Shown here: positions 30,830 through 40,099 of the stretch, piece by piece | Position numbering within the stretch: the stretch's first letter is position 1 | Layout of the letters: every line of letters begins with the position of its first letter | Source: Cyanobacterium stanieri LEGE 03274 | GTDB lineage: Bacteria > Cyanobacteriota > Cyanobacteriia > Cyanobacteriales > Cyanobacteriaceae | Assembly: GCF_015207825.1 (NCBI RefSeq) | Contig: NZ_JADEWC010000010.1 | Location: 1-64,000 of the forward strand | DNA length: 64,000 nt | Reading direction: 5' to 3' | Notes under the pieces: model-generated | Seen by the model: only the letters and a program-made list of their open reading frames with translations | Told to the model about the DNA's origin: nothing | The model's database searches: none | Translations under genes and position numbers: made by a program

Positions 30830-32073
30830 GTGTTATCATCACTCTTACTTCCCATCATTCCATCAAAAAGTTGTTCATAAAGTGCGATCGCCCCTTGAAA
30901 AGAATAATGAGTTTCTGCATATTTACGCCCTGCCTTGCTCATCTGTGCCACCAACTCAGGATTATGATAAAAAGATTCAATTTGCTTCGCTAAAGCCTGC
31001 GCATCTTCAGGGGGAATCACCACCCCTCCCCCACTTTCTCGAATCGCACTAGCCGCCGTACCCGATTCAGGCACAGAGCCAATAATCACACAACCACTGG
31101 CCAACAATACAGGAATTTTAGAAGGTAAATTAAAATCAATGACATTACTTTTTTGCGTCACCATGCCAATTTCCACCGCCCCCAACATTTCGGGTAACTT
31201 TTCCCTTGGTTGAAAAGGTTTTAATAAAACATTCTCACAACCTAATTGCTGACGATAATTTTCTAACCTTGCCAACGCTTCCTCCTTACCCACAATCACC
31301 ACCATTAAATTATCTAAATGTTTTAACTTTTGGGCCGCTTCGATTAAAATTTCAATGGGTTGAGTAAGGGCAATATTACCAGAATAAATAACGACAAATT
31401 TTCCCTGTAAATTATTTTCCTTGATAAAATAACTGTTGTCTTTGCTCACGGGTTTAATAAAATCCACATCAACCCAATTAGGAATCTTAACAATTTTATT
31501 AATATCTACATTTTTTTGAGCCAAATTTTTAGTAAAACCATCGGCAATCACGGCAATTTTACTGGCTTTTTCATATGCAAATTTTTCTAATAAAGAAAAT
31601 ATTTTGATTAATTTTTTATTGGTTAATAAACCCACATGAACCGCCGCATCGGGTAATATATCCTGTAAATTAACAATCAAAGGACAACCATATATTTTAC
31701 TTAATAAATAACCAGGAACAATCACAGGAAGCCCTGGAATAGTTAATAAAATAACATCAGGTCGCCAAAATTTTAAACCTTGCCAAATACTTAAAAAAGC
31801 AAAACTAAGTTCAAACATCGCCCGATTGATAAAACTTCTTTTCTGACTTGCCCAAACATAAGAACGATAGATTTCAACTCCGTTTTTTTCTTCTTGACTA
31901 TAAATTTTTCCTCGATATTGGGGGTAAATTTTACTTTCAGGATACCAAGGCATAGCGGTTAAAACCCTTACTTCATGGCCTTTTTGTGTCAAACCTTCTG
32001 CTAATTCTGTCATTAATGGTGCGATGCCAATGGGTTCGGGGTGATAATTATAGGAATAAATTAAAATACGCAT
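30817..32073 (-). CDS. Glycosyltransferase family 4 (WcaI-like)
   Basis: 418 aa, GT-B fold. The start MRILIYSYNYHPEPIGIAPLMTELAEGL and the following TAMPWYPE are typical of WcaI-like transferases that build exopolysaccharide. The C-terminal domain has the NDP-sugar binding region GKFVVIYSGNIALTQPIE and a late Glu-rich segment (VIGSVPESGTAASAIRESGGGVVIPPED). Cytosolic or membrane-associated; donor and acceptor unknown. gmd and fcl at 40-42 kb make GDP-fucose, a possible donor, but that link is inference. Confidence 0.85.
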   Translation of the reverse strand: MRILIYSYNYHPEPIGIAPLMTELAEGLTQKGHEVRVLTAMPWYPESKIYPQYRGKIYSQEEKNGVEIYRSYVWASQKRSFINRAMFELSFAFLSIWQGLKFWRPDVILLTIPGLPVIVPGYLLSKIYGCPLIVNLQDILPDAAVHVGLLTNKKLIKIFSLLEKFAYEKASKIAVIADGFTKNLAQKNVDINKIVKIPNWVDVDFIKPVSKDNSYFIKENNLQGKFVVIYSGNIALTQPIEILIEAAQKLKHLDNLMVVIVGKEEALARLENYRQQLGCENVLLKPFQPREKLPEMLGAVEIGMVTQKSNVIDFNLPSKIPVLLASGCVIIGSVPESGTAASAIRESGGGVVIPPEDAQALAKQIESFYHNPELVAQMSKAGRKYAETHYSFQGAIALYEQLFDGMMGSKSDDNTYKS

Positions 32074-32321
32074 TGTTTAAATTTAAGGATATTTTTATTG
32101 GTTTTAAAGTTATATTTATGGCACAATAATTAAAATATCTATTATAAAATAAAATGTAGTTTAATAGTCATAATAAAGTTATGGTTTACTATTTCTCATG
32201 AAAATTATTCATGAACATTCTTAAAAATAAAAGTTTTTTTAATATTTAATAGGTAATAAATCATTTAAAATTACCATAAGTGATGAATTATAAAAGTTAA
32301 TTTTAGCTAAATTTAGATCAA

Positions 32322-32834
32322 ATGAAAAAGTTATCTCGTTTAATAATTGGTTTTTCCCTCGCCTGTTTATTGGTAATTCTTCCTGCCTGTGGAAATGATA
32401 CCCCTTCACGGTTTGAAGGCGCGCAACAGGAAAGTATTGATGCGGGAAGTCGTAACACCGCTGTATCAACAGATGCCGAGGAAGGCTCTAGTTTTAATCG
32501 CTTTTTCCCTGTTAGTGATGAAAGTTATGAGCGAGTTTTTACCCAAGAAAAAGATGGTTTTGTGGAAGCTGTGTTAAAAGAATCGGGTCAAAATGTGGCA
32601 ACTTTGGGGGTTTTTGATACTATTAGTAATCCTTCTGCGAAGGATGATTTTGTTGATAGTCAAGAACAAATTGGGGGTTATCCCTTAGCTCAAAAGGGAT
32701 CTCGGGCGACAGCAGTGTTAGTAGCGGATAGATTTCAAGTTACGGTGCGATCGATGGATGATAGTTTTACGGTAGCAGATAGAGAGGCTTGGTTAGCTAA
32801 GTTTGATCTCAATGGTTTAGCAAGTTTAAATTAG
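32322..32834 (+). CDS. Lipoprotein, conserved, function unknown
   Basis: 170 aa. A signal peptide ends in the lipobox LPAC (Cys23), so the mature protein is lipid-anchored. The domain contains FFPVSDESYERVFTQEKDGFVEAVLKESGQNVATLGVFDTISNPSAKDDF and AVLVADRFQVTVRS. I do not know a function. The next gene starts 13 bp after its stop behind a good ribosome binding site (AGGAGG), so the two form a unit ending at a terminator at 33746. Confidence 0.8.
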   Translation: MKKLSRLIIGFSLACLLVILPACGNDTPSRFEGAQQESIDAGSRNTAVSTDAEEGSSFNRFFPVSDESYERVFTQEKDGFVEAVLKESGQNVATLGVFDTISNPSAKDDFVDSQEQIGGYPLAQKGSRATAVLVADRFQVTVRSMDDSFTVADREAWLAKFDLNGLASLN

Positions 32835-32847
32835 GAGGATTTTAATT

Positions 32848-33735
32848 ATGAGTAAGGCAATTTATGATTTGGTGGATAATTTACCGACGCGTAATGTTAC
32901 CACAATGGTTTTAAACTCCCTTGATTTTGTGGTACCGGGGGAATGGAAAAACCCAACTAATTTTGAGCAGATGATTCGGGATATTAGTCAGGAAACTGAT
33001 GAAAAATGGATTCAGAAAATAGGCGATCGCGCCGTGTGGTTATACAATGACAAAAATCAGGGTTATCAAAGGGCTTTATGGTTATATCAAACCGTTGACA
33101 ATGCCGATTCCGCCCTTGGTACAGCTGCTTTAGCCAATAAAGTAGGGGAAAAAATAGGTTTTCTTAGTTTTCTCAATAAGTTAACCCCTAGTAACGAGAA
33201 AGCACAATCTCTGGATTTAGCCATTAAGTTAGTGGTAGAAGTTGTCGCTTTTTGTCAGATTAATGGTTTACCAGGGGATAGCATTGGGGATTTTGTCAAG
33301 GCTTTGAAGGAGTATGAAGGGGAGGCGTTGATGCGCATGGCGGCGCTTGTGTGTATTGATGGTTTAATCCCTTTTGGCCCTGATTTTATTTTGGCAGTAC
33401 AATCTACTTTAAATAATTTGAATCCCAAAGAGTTATCCGACAATGGGGCTTTTTCTAAGGTTAGTAAGTTTATCCCAGGGGGTAATCCTGCGGGGCAGTT
33501 AGGATTTATTAACCAGAGTTTTGGGGCTGTTAAGGGTTGGATGACAAGTTTTGTGGGCGATCGCAACTTAACCCAAGGTAAGGTAATGAAAAATCTACAA
33601 AATTTCGTGGAATTTTCCGATGATCAATTAGATTATGTGGCAGCCTTCCTTGATATGTCAACTAATTATTTTGAACATACTGGCACTCAATCCATCGCTA
33701 ACAGGTTAATTCGTCGTGCCATGCTCGAGGTTTAA
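32848..33735 (+). CDS. Conserved protein of unknown function
   Basis: 295 aa, no signal peptide and no clear membrane helix except weakly hydrophobic stretches (AIKLVVEVVAFC, AALVCIDGLIPFGPDFILAV). The latter resembles the membrane-inserting region of small DUF-type helical proteins, but I cannot name a family. It starts 9 bases after AGGAGG. Co-transcribed with the upstream lipoprotein. Confidence 0.75.
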   Translation: MSKAIYDLVDNLPTRNVTTMVLNSLDFVVPGEWKNPTNFEQMIRDISQETDEKWIQKIGDRAVWLYNDKNQGYQRALWLYQTVDNADSALGTAALANKVGEKIGFLSFLNKLTPSNEKAQSLDLAIKLVVEVVAFCQINGLPGDSIGDFVKALKEYEGEALMRMAALVCIDGLIPFGPDFILAVQSTLNNLNPKELSDNGAFSKVSKFIPGGNPAGQLGFINQSFGAVKGWMTSFVGDRNLTQGKVMKNLQNFVEFSDDQLDYVAAFLDMSTNYFEHTGTQSIANRLIRRAMLEV

Positions 33736-33745
33736 AACCATAGTT

Positions 33746-33780
33746 AAGGTGGGCAAAACGCCCACTTTATTTATTTTTTC
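33746..33780 (+). terminator. Terminator of the lipoprotein-unknown protein unit
   Basis: AAGGTGGGC and GCCCACTTT pair around AAAAC (one G-T pair) from 33746 to 33768. A T-rich run (TTTATTTATTTTTT) follows. It begins 10 bases after the stop. Confidence 0.8.
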
Positions 33781-33897
33781 CTCATTTTTCTAAGACGGTA
33801 AAAAGGATACTAAATTTAAATAGTTGAATGTTATCTCATAATCAATTATATTCCTAAGGATTTTTCCTTTGACAAATAATTATTTTGTTATTAATTA

Positions 33898-34233
33898 ATG
33901 ATTTTATTTATTATAGTTTTTTCTATCAATATTTTAATGGCGATCGCCCTTATTTGCCTAACGATAAAAATAATTAATATTAATACACAATTAAAGGAAA
34001 TAAATAGTTTATTAATTACCCTAGAACAAGATTTAAACTTAATTTTAAAACAGATTCCTTTGTCCATTTTAACCATTGGACTAGAAGTAAAAAAAACTAA
34101 CCTAAAATATAAACAGTGGAAATATAACTATAAAAAAATACAAAAAATTATTATAATAATAAGAATTATCTACACCATAACCCGTAGAAAAAATATATTT
34201 CTAATATTTAATAATGAAATCACCACAATTTAA
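33898..34233 (+). CDS. Small membrane protein, function unknown
   Basis: 111 aa. The first about 25 residues are a membrane helix (FIIVFSINILMAIALICLTIKI), followed by a helical segment (NTQLKEINSLLITLEQDLNLILKQ) and a very basic, isoleucine-rich tail (KYKQWKYNYKKIQKIIIIIR). Lengths and layout resemble small cyanobacterial membrane proteins, but I do not recognise it. Its end overlaps the next gene start by 20 bp, suggesting coupling. Confidence 0.6.
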   Translation: MILFIIVFSINILMAIALICLTIKIININTQLKEINSLLITLEQDLNLILKQIPLSILTIGLEVKKTNLKYKQWKYNYKKIQKIIIIIRIIYTITRRKNIFLIFNNEITTI

Positions 34234-34579
34234 AACAAGCCTAGACTATGAAAAAGCAAATCTACTCATGCAACCCGTATATATAAGAGTAGTAGATAAC
34301 ATTAGAAAACAAGCAGAAATTAATAATTGGGATATTAGTTATCAAGAAATTAATGATCCTTTTCCTAGCTATATTTTAACTCAAAAAAAAGGTAATACAA
34401 CGAAAGAAACTAACATTTGGTTTATCTGTTTTCAGGTTTGCTTTACTCAATTTGAATTAGAACAAAATCAGCCTGTAGAAATCGATTCTAATTTGATAAG
34501 TGATAGAGGGGAATTAAATTGGGATGAAATGGAAATAAAAACTCAATCTATTGTTAAAAACTTATTTGATGAGATTTAG
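34214..34579 (+). CDS. Conserved cyanobacterial protein of unknown function
   Basis: 121 aa, soluble. MKSPQFKTSLDYEKANLLMQPVYIRVVDNIRKQ and the C-terminal GELNWDEMEIKTQSIVKNLF look like a compact alpha-beta domain. No catalytic motif is evident. It overlaps the small membrane protein upstream by 20 bp and its stop overlaps the convergent glutathione transferase gene by 4 bp. Confidence 0.65.
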   Translation: MKSPQFKTSLDYEKANLLMQPVYIRVVDNIRKQAEINNWDISYQEINDPFPSYILTQKKGNTTKETNIWFICFQVCFTQFELEQNQPVEIDSNLISDRGELNWDEMEIKTQSIVKNLFDEI

Positions 34580-35514
34580 TAACTGGGTAAACCTAAGGGA
34601 ATAATTCCACCTGGATTAAGAGGAAAAAGATTACCATAATAATCTTGTTTAATTATGTCAAAATTACAAGTTTCCTTAACTCCTTCAATATTATATATTT
34701 CTTGGCAATAACGAGAAAGATTTTTATAATCAGCTATCCTTTTTATGTTACATTTAAATAGACTAAAATAAACCACATCAAAACGTATTAAAGTAGTAAA
34801 TAAACGAATATCAGCAATGGTTAATTTATCTCCACATAAATAACGACTATTTTCCAAAAATATTTCAATTTTATCTAAGAGATTAAATAATCCATAACAA
34901 GCATCTTCATAAGCCTGTTGAGTTTGAGCAAAACCGCAACGATACACCCCGTTGTTAATGTGATGATATATTTTTTCATTCCAACTATCTATATTGTCTT
35001 TATATTCATCAGGATATAAATTTAGTTGAGGAAAAGAAGCAAATTGATTAAAACAATTATTAAGTAAAACAATTATTTCTGAGCTTTCATTATTAACAAT
35101 AGTCTTGGTTTTTTTATCCCATAAAACGGGTACGGTACAACGTCCTTGATAATTATTATTAGCTTTATAATATAATTGCTTAAGGGTATAACAATTTTCT
35201 GAGCCCTGGGGGATTATCCATCCGCCATCAGCGGGGGAAGGGCTAACAATTACTACGTCAATTATCTTTTCTAAACCTTTTAATTTTCTAACTATTAGGG
35301 TACGGTGAGCCCAAGGACAACTTAAACCAGCATAAATAGTATAACGATTTTTTTCGGGGCTATAGGTGCTGTTTTCCTCTATGTTGTGATGATAGATACT
35401 TAAGGGGCGCTGGTAATTACCATTCTCGCTGGGGGCTAAATTAAACATCATTAATTGCCACATGGTTTCCCAGATTTTTTGAGCTAGTTTAATTAACCAT
35501 TTTTGATTTAACAT
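34576..35514 (-). CDS. Glutathione S-transferase, Xi/Omega-like (glutathionyl-hydroquinone reductase type)
   Basis: 312 aa. The thioredoxin-like N-terminal domain holds YTIYAGLSCPWAHRTLIVRKLKGLE with the CPWA motif, whose Cys is catalytic in this family, and PVLWDKKTKTIVNNESSEI binds glutathione. The C-terminal all-alpha domain has YLCGDKLTIADIRLFTTLIRFD. Members reduce glutathionyl-hydroquinones. The N-terminus (first about 35 residues) is less conserved and the exact start is uncertain. Confidence 0.88.
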   Translation of the reverse strand: MLNQKWLIKLAQKIWETMWQLMMFNLAPSENGNYQRPLSIYHHNIEENSTYSPEKNRYTIYAGLSCPWAHRTLIVRKLKGLEKIIDVVIVSPSPADGGWIIPQGSENCYTLKQLYYKANNNYQGRCTVPVLWDKKTKTIVNNESSEIIVLLNNCFNQFASFPQLNLYPDEYKDNIDSWNEKIYHHINNGVYRCGFAQTQQAYEDACYGLFNLLDKIEIFLENSRYLCGDKLTIADIRLFTTLIRFDVVYFSLFKCNIKRIADYKNLSRYCQEIYNIEGVKETCNFDIIKQDYYGNLFPLNPGGIIPLGLPSY

Positions 35515-35570
35515 TAAAAATAATTGATTAAGGTTTATTTAGTAAAATATTTCTTACTTAAAGTACATTT

Positions 35571-36188
35571 TTAAATATTAACGGCTATCAAGCCTAAATC
35601 AATATATTGTTGAATTACCAATTTACTATCATTTAATACTACATCAAAATCATAAAAGTGATGGATAGAATTATTATTAATAATTCCTTTTAGTTCTAGT
35701 TTAAAAAATCTTGATTTTTTACCTTTAATTCTTCTATTAAAGCGTATTTTAACAATAACTTTTTCATTTTTTCTATTGAAATATAAAACCTCACCTCGAA
35801 TAGAAAAATAATCCTTTTTAAAACCTTTTTCTGATATAATATTATGGGATTCATCAGGACAAATACCAACTATTTGTAAATAGAGTTGATCACCATTACG
35901 AACTTTATGGGGATAAACAATCCAATTTTGAATTTTATTAACATCCACATGATTTTTAATGGCACTAATCGCCCGTGATAAAATCACGGTATCACATTTT
36001 TGACCCTCCCTTGTTTCCATGATTCCCTTGGTTAATTTTCCTTCTAAGGGGGTATATTTACCCCGTATGATTCCTATGGCCCGATATTGTTTAGGATAAC
36101 TGGGAATGGGGATAGGATTATTAGAAAAGCCATCTAAATCGGGTAAAAATTGATTAGGATTAGATAGGGAAGGATTACTTAAATTCAC
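35571..36188 (-). CDS. Conserved cyanobacterial protein of unknown function
   Basis: 205 aa, soluble and basic. The first about 30 residues are Ser/Asn/Pro-rich. Then YRAIGIIRGKYTPLEGKLTKGIMET begins a domain that also has ILSRAISAIKNHV, YLQIVGICPDE, FSIRGEVLYFNRKNEKVIVKIRFNRRIKGKKSRFFKLELKG. It resembles a conserved cyanobacterial family, with no function known to me. It is divergent from acetolactate synthase. Confidence 0.7.
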   Translation of the reverse strand: MNLSNPSLSNPNQFLPDLDGFSNNPIPIPSYPKQYRAIGIIRGKYTPLEGKLTKGIMETREGQKCDTVILSRAISAIKNHVDVNKIQNWIVYPHKVRNGDQLYLQIVGICPDESHNIISEKGFKKDYFSIRGEVLYFNRKNEKVIVKIRFNRRIKGKKSRFFKLELKGIINNNSIHHFYDFDVVLNDSKLVIQQYIDLGLIAVNI

Positions 36189-36289
36189 TCTAATAATAAG
36201 ATGATTAAGGATTAATAGGAAAAATTATATATTTATTTACCTTTAGGATAGCTTTTTCTGAGCCATAGGGAACAAATTAACCATAAAAA

Positions 36290-36299
36290 TGTGAGGAGT
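36290..36299 (+). promoter_or_regulatory. Shine-Dalgarno region of acetolactate synthase with 10-nt match to Yfr1 motif
   Basis: TGTGAGGAGT ends 4 bases before the ATG at 36304. It serves as the ribosome binding site and is the exact complement of ten of the eleven bases of the conserved Yfr1 sRNA motif ACUCCUCACAC. Confidence 0.55.
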
Positions 36300-36303
36300 G
36301 GAT

Positions 36304-37950
36304 ATGTCTCAACTAAACACGGCGGAGTTATTAATTAAATGTTTAGAAAATGAGGGGGTAGAGTATATCTTTGGTTTACCAGGGGAAGAAAATCTACATA
36401 TTCTCGAAGCCCTTAAAAATTCTACCATAGAGTTTATCACCGTTCGCCATGAACAAGGAGCGGCTTTTATGGCGGATGTGTATGGGCGTTTGACGGGCAA
36501 GGCTGGGGTATGTTTGTCAACCTTGGGGCCTGGGGCAACGAATTTAATGACGGGGGTAGCTGATGCCAATCTTGATGGGGCGCCGTTGGTGGCGATTACG
36601 GGGCAGGTAGGCACGGATAGGATGCACATTGAATCCCATCAATATCTTGATTTGGTGGCAATGTTTGCCCCTGTGACGAAGTGGAATAAGCAAATTGTGC
36701 GTCCTGGTATTACCCCTGAGGTGGTGCGCAAGGCTTTTAAGGTGGCACAGAAAGAGAAGCCTGGGGCTGTGCATATTGATTTACCTGAAAATATTGCGGC
36801 TATGGTAGCGGATGGAATGCCCCTCAGAATTGACCAACGGGAGAAAATCTATGCTTCTCATCGTAGCATTAATGGGGCTGCTTTGGCGATCGCCCGGGCA
36901 AAAAATCCTTTAATTTTGGCGGGAAATGGTACTATTAGGGCAAGGGCGACGGAGTCGTTAACGGAGTTTGCTACCCGTTTAAATATTCCTGTGGCTAATA
37001 CTTTTATGGGTAAGGGGGCTATTCCCTATATCCATCCTCTGTCTTTGTGGACGGTGGGTTTACAGCAACGGGATTATATCACTTGCGGATTTGAACAGGC
37101 GGATCTTATCATTGCGGTGGGTTATGATTTAATTGAGTATTCCCCGAAAAAATGGAATCCTAGTGGCACTACTCCCATTGTGCATATTGGCACTCATTCA
37201 GCGGAAATTGATAGTAGTTACATCCCTGAAGTGGAGGTAGTAGGTGATATTGCCGATGCCCTTGATGAAATTGCTAAAAGGTGCGATCGCACTGGAAAAC
37301 CGATCCCTTTTTCTGCTACCTTAAGGAAGGATATTCGAGAAGACTACGAACAATATGCCCATGATGAAGGTTTTCCCATCAAACCCCAAAAAATCATCTA
37401 CGATTTAAGACAGGTAATGGGCTCAGAAGATATAGTAATTAGCGATGTAGGCGCCCATAAAATGTGGATGGCAAGACACTACCACGCCGAAGCCCCCAAC
37501 ACCTGCATTATCTCCAACGGTTTCGCCGCCATGGGTATCGCCATTCCTGGGGCATTAGCCGCCAAATTAGTACATCCCGATAAAAAAGTTGTCGCCGTCA
37601 CTGGGGATGGGGGTTTTATGATGAATTGTCAAGAATTAGAAACCGCTATCAGGGTTAAAACTCCTTTCGTTACCCTTATTTTTAACGACAACGCCTATGG
37701 CTTAATCGGCTGGAAACAAAACAATCAATTTGGCTCATCAAGTTTTGTTGATTTCACTAATCCAGACTTTGTTAAATTTGCCGAAAGCATCGGTTTAAAA
37801 GGTTATCGGGTTACTTCTAGTGAAGATTTAATACCCACTCTTAAAGAAGCCCTTGCCCAAAATGTACCCGCTGTTATCGATTGCCCTGTGGATTATGGTG
37901 AAAATCTTCGTTTCTCCGAAAAAGCAGGGGATTTGAGTTGTCCTATTTAA
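36304..37950 (+). CDS. ilvB: Acetolactate synthase large subunit
   Basis: 548 aa ThDP-dependent enzyme. The catalytic Glu lies in TVRHEQGAAFMADVYGRLTG. The ThDP/Mg motif runs from GDGGFMMNCQELETAIR to FNDNAYGLIGWKQ. Domain order is N-terminal Pyr domain, central domain (PLILAGNGTIRA) and C-terminal PP domain. It condenses pyruvate to acetolactate for valine and leucine. Cyanobacteria often carry two large-subunit genes and this could be the less typical one, so the symbol is tentative. The start is the ATG behind GAGGAG rather than the upstream GTG at 36298. Confidence 0.88.
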   Translation: MSQLNTAELLIKCLENEGVEYIFGLPGEENLHILEALKNSTIEFITVRHEQGAAFMADVYGRLTGKAGVCLSTLGPGATNLMTGVADANLDGAPLVAITGQVGTDRMHIESHQYLDLVAMFAPVTKWNKQIVRPGITPEVVRKAFKVAQKEKPGAVHIDLPENIAAMVADGMPLRIDQREKIYASHRSINGAALAIARAKNPLILAGNGTIRARATESLTEFATRLNIPVANTFMGKGAIPYIHPLSLWTVGLQQRDYITCGFEQADLIIAVGYDLIEYSPKKWNPSGTTPIVHIGTHSAEIDSSYIPEVEVVGDIADALDEIAKRCDRTGKPIPFSATLRKDIREDYEQYAHDEGFPIKPQKIIYDLRQVMGSEDIVISDVGAHKMWMARHYHAEAPNTCIISNGFAAMGIAIPGALAAKLVHPDKKVVAVTGDGGFMMNCQELETAIRVKTPFVTLIFNDNAYGLIGWKQNNQFGSSSFVDFTNPDFVKFAESIGLKGYRVTSSEDLIPTLKEALAQNVPAVIDCPVDYGENLRFSEKAGDLSCPI

Positions 37951-38320
37951 CCTGAGTTTAGCATAACATTTTCTGGAGTCTTGGGAAAACGGGGAACAGG
38001 CAACAGATAAGAAATAATAATTGTTTATTATGTTTTGTAACAGGGTGGATAATAGTCAACCTTACAAATCGGATTTAGTGTCATATCAAGTCCCCTTGAT
38101 CACTTATAAATTAGTAATATCAATATCTTAGTTCAATTTATTGAACGAACCACCCTTCGCCGTGTAATGAATTACACGGTGTGGCGACGAAAATACAATC
38201 TATTTATCACTAATTATCCCAACCTAATATTATAGCTTCATTCATTGAACCAAAAATATTAACCGTATTTTATTAGACGGTGGTTAATCAACTTATCGTT
38301 CTTAAATATCAGCCTACAAT
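37951..38320. other. Intergenic spacer with heptamer-type sequence and palindromic element
   Basis: A 370-bp spacer between convergent gene ends. It contains GGGGAACAGGCAACAG at about 37992-38007, related to the 159-bp unit heptamers in reverse orientation, then palindromic element copy C at 38071-38230. Nothing else recognised. Confidence 0.6.
38071..38230. repeat. Dispersed palindromic element, copy C (best preserved)
   Basis: It begins with GGATTT and AAGTCC arms (38071-38092), then CTTGATCA, the palindrome GTTCAATTTATTGAAC at 38131-38146, and CCGTGTAATGAATTACACGG at 38160-38179, then ATACAATCTATTTAT and TCCCAAC. Copies A and B are at 11268 and 13487. The 20-bp palindrome keeps perfect pairing in A and C although the arms differ. 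Confidence 0.85.
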
Positions 38321-38674
38321 TTAACTATTCTTCCCCCCAATCGCCCCCTTTGCCTTATTAACCAAAGCCATAATATCTTGTAAGGAAATTTTGAGTAGAG
38401 ATAAAATGCCAACAATCACCAACACAAAACCAATTAAAAAACTATCATCCGAAAGATATAAACCCACAATGACGATAAAATAAGGAGATAAAATCGAGCT
38501 AATTTTTTCCACTAATTTAACGGTTTGAATTTGTTCTTTATCCATCACATTATCAGGAATAGGAATTGAGGAATTTTCGATGTCAATGTCCGTATTAGTA
38601 GATTTGGGCGGAACAAAACTTTCAACATTCGGATTCGTGTCAATTTTACTTTCTTTGTTTCCCTTACTAAACAT
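38321..38674 (-). CDS. Small membrane protein of unknown function
   Basis: 117 aa. A polar N-terminal half (about 60 residues, rich in Asn, Asp and Ser) is followed by two membrane helices (ISSILSPYFIVIVGLYLS and FLIGFVLVIVGILSLL) and a basic C-terminus (ALVNKAKGAIGGKNS). Function unknown. It lies 91 bp downstream of recA in the same direction and could share its transcript. Confidence 0.65.
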   Translation of the reverse strand: MFSKGNKESKIDTNPNVESFVPPKSTNTDIDIENSSIPIPDNVMDKEQIQTVKLVEKISSILSPYFIVIVGLYLSDDSFLIGFVLVIVGILSLLKISLQDIMALVNKAKGAIGGKNS

Positions 38675-38765
38675 AATCGATTTATCCTCTCCTTAACAAA
38701 TATCAGTCAATTAAACTATAGCAATCCTCAAGGATTTTTGAACAAAATCCCAGATATTTTATCCC

Positions 38766-39824
38766 CTATTCTTCACTATCATAATCATCATTATTAGAAC
38801 TACCAAAACTAACATTATTAATATCTAAATTTTCCTTAACCTTTTGTTCGATGATTTGGGCTAACTCAGAATTTTCCTCCAAGTATTTAACCGCATTATC
38901 CCTACCTTGGGCGATGTTATCCCCCTCATAGCTATACCATGCCCCTTTTCTATTTACCACATCGGTTTTTTCTGCCAAGTCGAGCAGACAACCAGTGCGC
39001 GAAATTCCCGAACCAAAAATAATATCAAATTCAGCAATGCGGAAAGGAGGGGCTACCTTATTTTTAGCAACCTTTACCTTCGCTCGGATACCATATTCCC
39101 CATCACTACCTTTTTTCAGAGTTTGGATACGGCGAATGTCTAGGCGCACGGAGGCATAAAATTTTAATGCCGTCCCCCCCGTGGTAACTTCTGGGCTACC
39201 ATAACTAATACCGATTTTTTGACGTAGTTGGTTAAGGAAAATTACTGTAGAACCTGATTTACCGATGTTTCCTGCAATTTTTCTCAGGGCTTTACTCATG
39301 AGACGGGCTTGTAAACCAACTTGTAAATCCCCCATTTCCCCTTCTATTTCTGCTCGGGGTACAAGGGCGGCCACCGAGTCAATAACAACCAAATCCACCG
39401 CTGCACTACGCACCAATTGATCAACGATTTCTAAGGCAGATTCTCCGTTGTCGGGCTGGGCTACAAGTAAATTATCTATATCTACCCCCAAAGCACTGGA
39501 ATAATTGGGGTCTAGGGCGTGTTCAGCATCTACGAAAGCAGCTACTCCCCCTGCTTTTTGGACTTCTGCGATCGCATGGAGCGCCAGAGTAGTTTTACCA
39601 GAACTTTCAGGCCCATAAATTTCGATAACTCTTCCTTTGGGTAAACCGCCTCCTAAGGCTAAGTCAAGGGTTAATGCACCACTGGAGATAGTTTCTACTT
39701 TCATTTTAGCCGCATCCCCTAGGCGCATAATTGCCCCTTTGCCGAAGTTGCGTTCAATCTGGTTGAGAACTAGGTTAAGTGCCTTTTCTTTGTCTGAGCC
39801 TTGTGCGCTGGTACTTGTAGCCAT
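38766..39824 (-). CDS. recA: Recombinase RecA
   Basis: Forms ATP-dependent filaments on single-stranded DNA for strand exchange and repair. 352 aa. Walker [10 protein letters not shown] covers residues 71-79, DAEHALD lies near 100 and [10 protein letters not shown] (Walker B) near 145; [25 protein letters not shown] forms the L2 DNA-binding loop. The acidic C-terminal tail (NNDDYDSEE) is typical. Upstream I did not find a cyanobacterial LexA box by eye. Confidence 0.98.
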   Translation of the reverse strand: MATSTSAQGSDKEKALNLVLNQIERNFGKGAIMRLGDAAKMKVETISSGALTLDLALGGGLPKGRVIEIYGPESSGKTTLALHAIAEVQKAGGVAAFVDAEHALDPNYSSALGVDIDNLLVAQPDNGESALEIVDQLVRSAAVDLVVIDSVAALVPRAEIEGEMGDLQVGLQARLMSKALRKIAGNIGKSGSTVIFLNQLRQKIGISYGSPEVTTGGTALKFYASVRLDIRRIQTLKKGSDGEYGIRAKVKVAKNKVAPPFRIAEFDIIFGSGISRTGCLLDLAEKTDVVNRKGAWYSYEGDNIAQGRDNAVKYLEENSELAQIIEQKVKENLDINNVSFGSSNNDDYDSEE

Positions 39825-40099
39825 GATTTTCTCGTTATTTTATCTACTCGTCTTTAATTAGTATAGATGTTATTTTCTATCTTATTCTTGCCAATGTTTT
39901 TAGTACATCAGTATTTATATTATAGCTTATTTTTGAGTACGGGTATTGGGGGAAAGAATTTACAAAAAATTGATCTTGGTTAGTTGGTTTTAGTTTATTT
40001 GATAAACTGACAAATGAGGTGGGATTTTAAACCCACAACCGATACAATTAAGCAAATTAGCAACTGTTATCCCGAACTCAAGGTAAAAGCTAACAACAT

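Noticed and set aside
38640..39900. LexA box near recA
   Set aside because: No match to the cyanobacterial LexA consensus was visible on either strand.
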